NCBI GenBank assembly: GCA_934378025.1
Contig: CAKRPM010000006.1
Span: 1 to 14,406 of the forward strand
Direction: 5' to 3'
Origin: an uncultured Eubacteriales bacterium
GTDB lineage: Bacteria; Bacillota; Clostridia; Oscillospirales; QAKW01
DNA length: 14,406 bases
The notes under the pieces were generated by a model. It worked only from the letters and a program-made list of their open reading frames with translations, had not been told where the DNA came from and made no database searches. The translations under genes were made by a program, and so were the position numbers. Positions 13,623 through 14,406 of this stretch are shown one piece after another; the stretch's first letter is position 1; every line of letters begins with the position of its first letter.

Positions 13623-14406
13623 GGTCTGTTCCTCCTAATTTTGTAATTTCTATATGCGCCAAGGCACGCTCGACCAACGCCTGCACATCCAGATGCGCCT
13701 CTTGCGCTTCAATTTCCTGCAAAAGCGGTCGGGTTTTCGGGTGCTTGGGCGTAAAGACGGTGCAGCAATCCTCATACGGCAGCGTTGAGGTTTCAAAGGT
13801 GCCGATCTTGCGGGAAATGCGCACAATTTCTTCCTTATCCATGCCGATCAGCGGGCGCAGTGTCAGCGCGGGCGTGGTGGCGTCGGTAATGGTCAGCGCG
13901 GCCATGGTTTGACTGGCCACCTGCCCCAGGCTTTCCCCGGTAATCAGGCTTTCCGCCCCGGTTTTTTGCATCACGGCATAGGCAATTCGCATCATAAAGC
14001 GCCGCATAATCACCGTAAACAGATCTTCTCTGCAATTTTCCAAAATGGCTTTTTGCACCTCGGTAAAGTACACGGTACGCAGTACCATGCCCGGACAGTA
14101 CTGCTGCAAAATATTGGCCAAATCCGTCACTTTTTGCAGTGCCCGATCGCCGGTATACGGCGGCGAGAAAAAGTGCAGCGGCTCGATGCGTACGCCGCGG
14201 CGCGCCATCATATAGGCCGCCACCGGACTGTCAATTCCGCCCGACAGCAGCAAAACGCTTTTGCCGCCCGTACCGTACGGCATACCGCCCGCACCGGGCA
14301 GCTGTCCGGCATGAAGATATGCGTGCTGTTCCCGCACCTCGGCCATCACCACCACATCGGGATGGTGCACATCCACCGAAAGATGCCGGTTTTCATGCAG
14401 CAAAAC
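13612..14406 (-). CDS. thiI: ThiI, tRNA uridine 4-sulfurtransferase (5' partial)
   Basis: ThiI adenylates U8 of tRNA and transfers sulfur to make 4-thiouridine; in some bacteria it also serves thiamine thiazole synthesis. The gene runs off the right edge, so about 264 C-terminal residues are visible; the TTG near 14403 is internal. The first visible residues (HLSVDVHHPDVVVMAEVRE) are the end of the THUMP RNA-binding domain. Then comes the PP-loop ATP site LLLSGGIDSPVAAYMMARRG, followed by LITGESLGQVASQT, PALTLRPLIGMDKEEIVRISRKIGT and EDCCTVFTPKHPKTRP, which carries the conserved sulfur-handling cysteine. The protein ends without a rhodanese domain, the form common in Firmicutes, where a dedicated cysteine desulfurase supplies sulfur; that gene could lie upstream, outside the window. 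The 3' end overlaps the downstream membrane-protein start. Confidence 0.95.
   Translation of the reverse strand, partial: VLLHENRHLSVDVHHPDVVVMAEVREQHAYLHAGQLPGAGGMPYGTGGKSVLLLSGGIDSPVAAYMMARRGVRIEPLHFFSPPYTGDRALQKVTDLANILQQYCPGMVLRTVYFTEVQKAILENCREDLFTVIMRRFMMRIAYAVMQKTGAESLITGESLGQVASQTMAALTITDATTPALTLRPLIGMDKEEIVRISRKIGTFETSTLPYEDCCTVFTPKHPKTRPLLQEIEAQEAHLDVQALVERALAHIEITKLGGTDHGI

Noticed and set aside
12033..13646. 537-codon open frame on the + strand opposite the membrane protein
   Set aside because: The translation is rich in His, Arg and Ile with no domain, and it mirrors the codon bias of the - strand gene, which has a ribosome site, signal-like helices and operon context.

Overview
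The window looks like a chromosomal segment of a low-to-mid-GC anaerobic Firmicute. A clostridial, Oscillospiraceae-like gut bacterium is my best guess. The reasons are strong GGAGG ribosome binding sites, sigma-A promoters, intrinsic terminators after most transcription units, an S-layer-homology (SLH) protein, a ClpC-type ATPase, a rhodanese-less ThiI, and a tRNA-Gly gene with encoded CCA. I see no phage, insertion sequence or CRISPR array. The contents are mostly housekeeping genes with some accessory cell-envelope and stress genes. Taxonomy is inferred from gene content only.

Left part, + strand (2-4854): a tightly packed unit of a class I/II aminotransferase (cut at the left edge), an M20 amidohydrolase, aspartate kinase, LemA, and a TPM-domain protein with a glycine-rich tail. 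It ends at a strong terminator (4885-4917). The first three genes fit lysine/diaminopimelate synthesis, possibly by the acetylated route: the kinase commits aspartate, the aminotransferase makes N-acetyl-DAP and the M20 enzyme deacetylates it. LemA plus TPM is a common membrane-associated pair of poorly known role.

Middle part: a near-consensus promoter (5135-5163) drives a secreted protein with a cysteine cluster, a CHAP-like cysteine hydrolase domain and three SLH repeats. A DMT/EamA transporter follows. A bidirectional terminator (7307-7345) separates this from a - strand operon of a carboxymuconolactone-decarboxylase-like protein and an aldo/keto reductase. The promoter of that operon has a 19-bp spacer holding a perfect 8+4+8 palindrome, the layout of a MerR-type (AdhR/NmlR-like) aldehyde or thiol-stress operator. 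This is the most informative regulatory element in the window. Immediately upstream, on the same strand, lies clpC (8678-10990), a two-AAA ATPase with a shortened middle domain. Its terminator abuts the MerR-type promoter.

Right part: clpC and trmL (tRNA 2'-O-methyltransferase) diverge from a short region in which both may use one palindromic TTGCAA -35 box. trmL and tRNA-Gly(GCC) converge on back-to-back terminators. The tRNA promoter is near consensus and is preceded by three helically phased A-tracts. The - strand then carries an unrecognised 543-residue membrane protein whose start overlaps the end of thiI (tRNA 4-thiouridine synthetase, cut at the right edge). Three of the rightmost features (trmL, tRNA-Gly, thiI) concern tRNA.

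I found no clearly new multi-gene system. The best leads are the MerR-type operon, the Cys-cluster/CHAP/SLH protein, the thiI-coupled unknown membrane protein and the ClpC variant.
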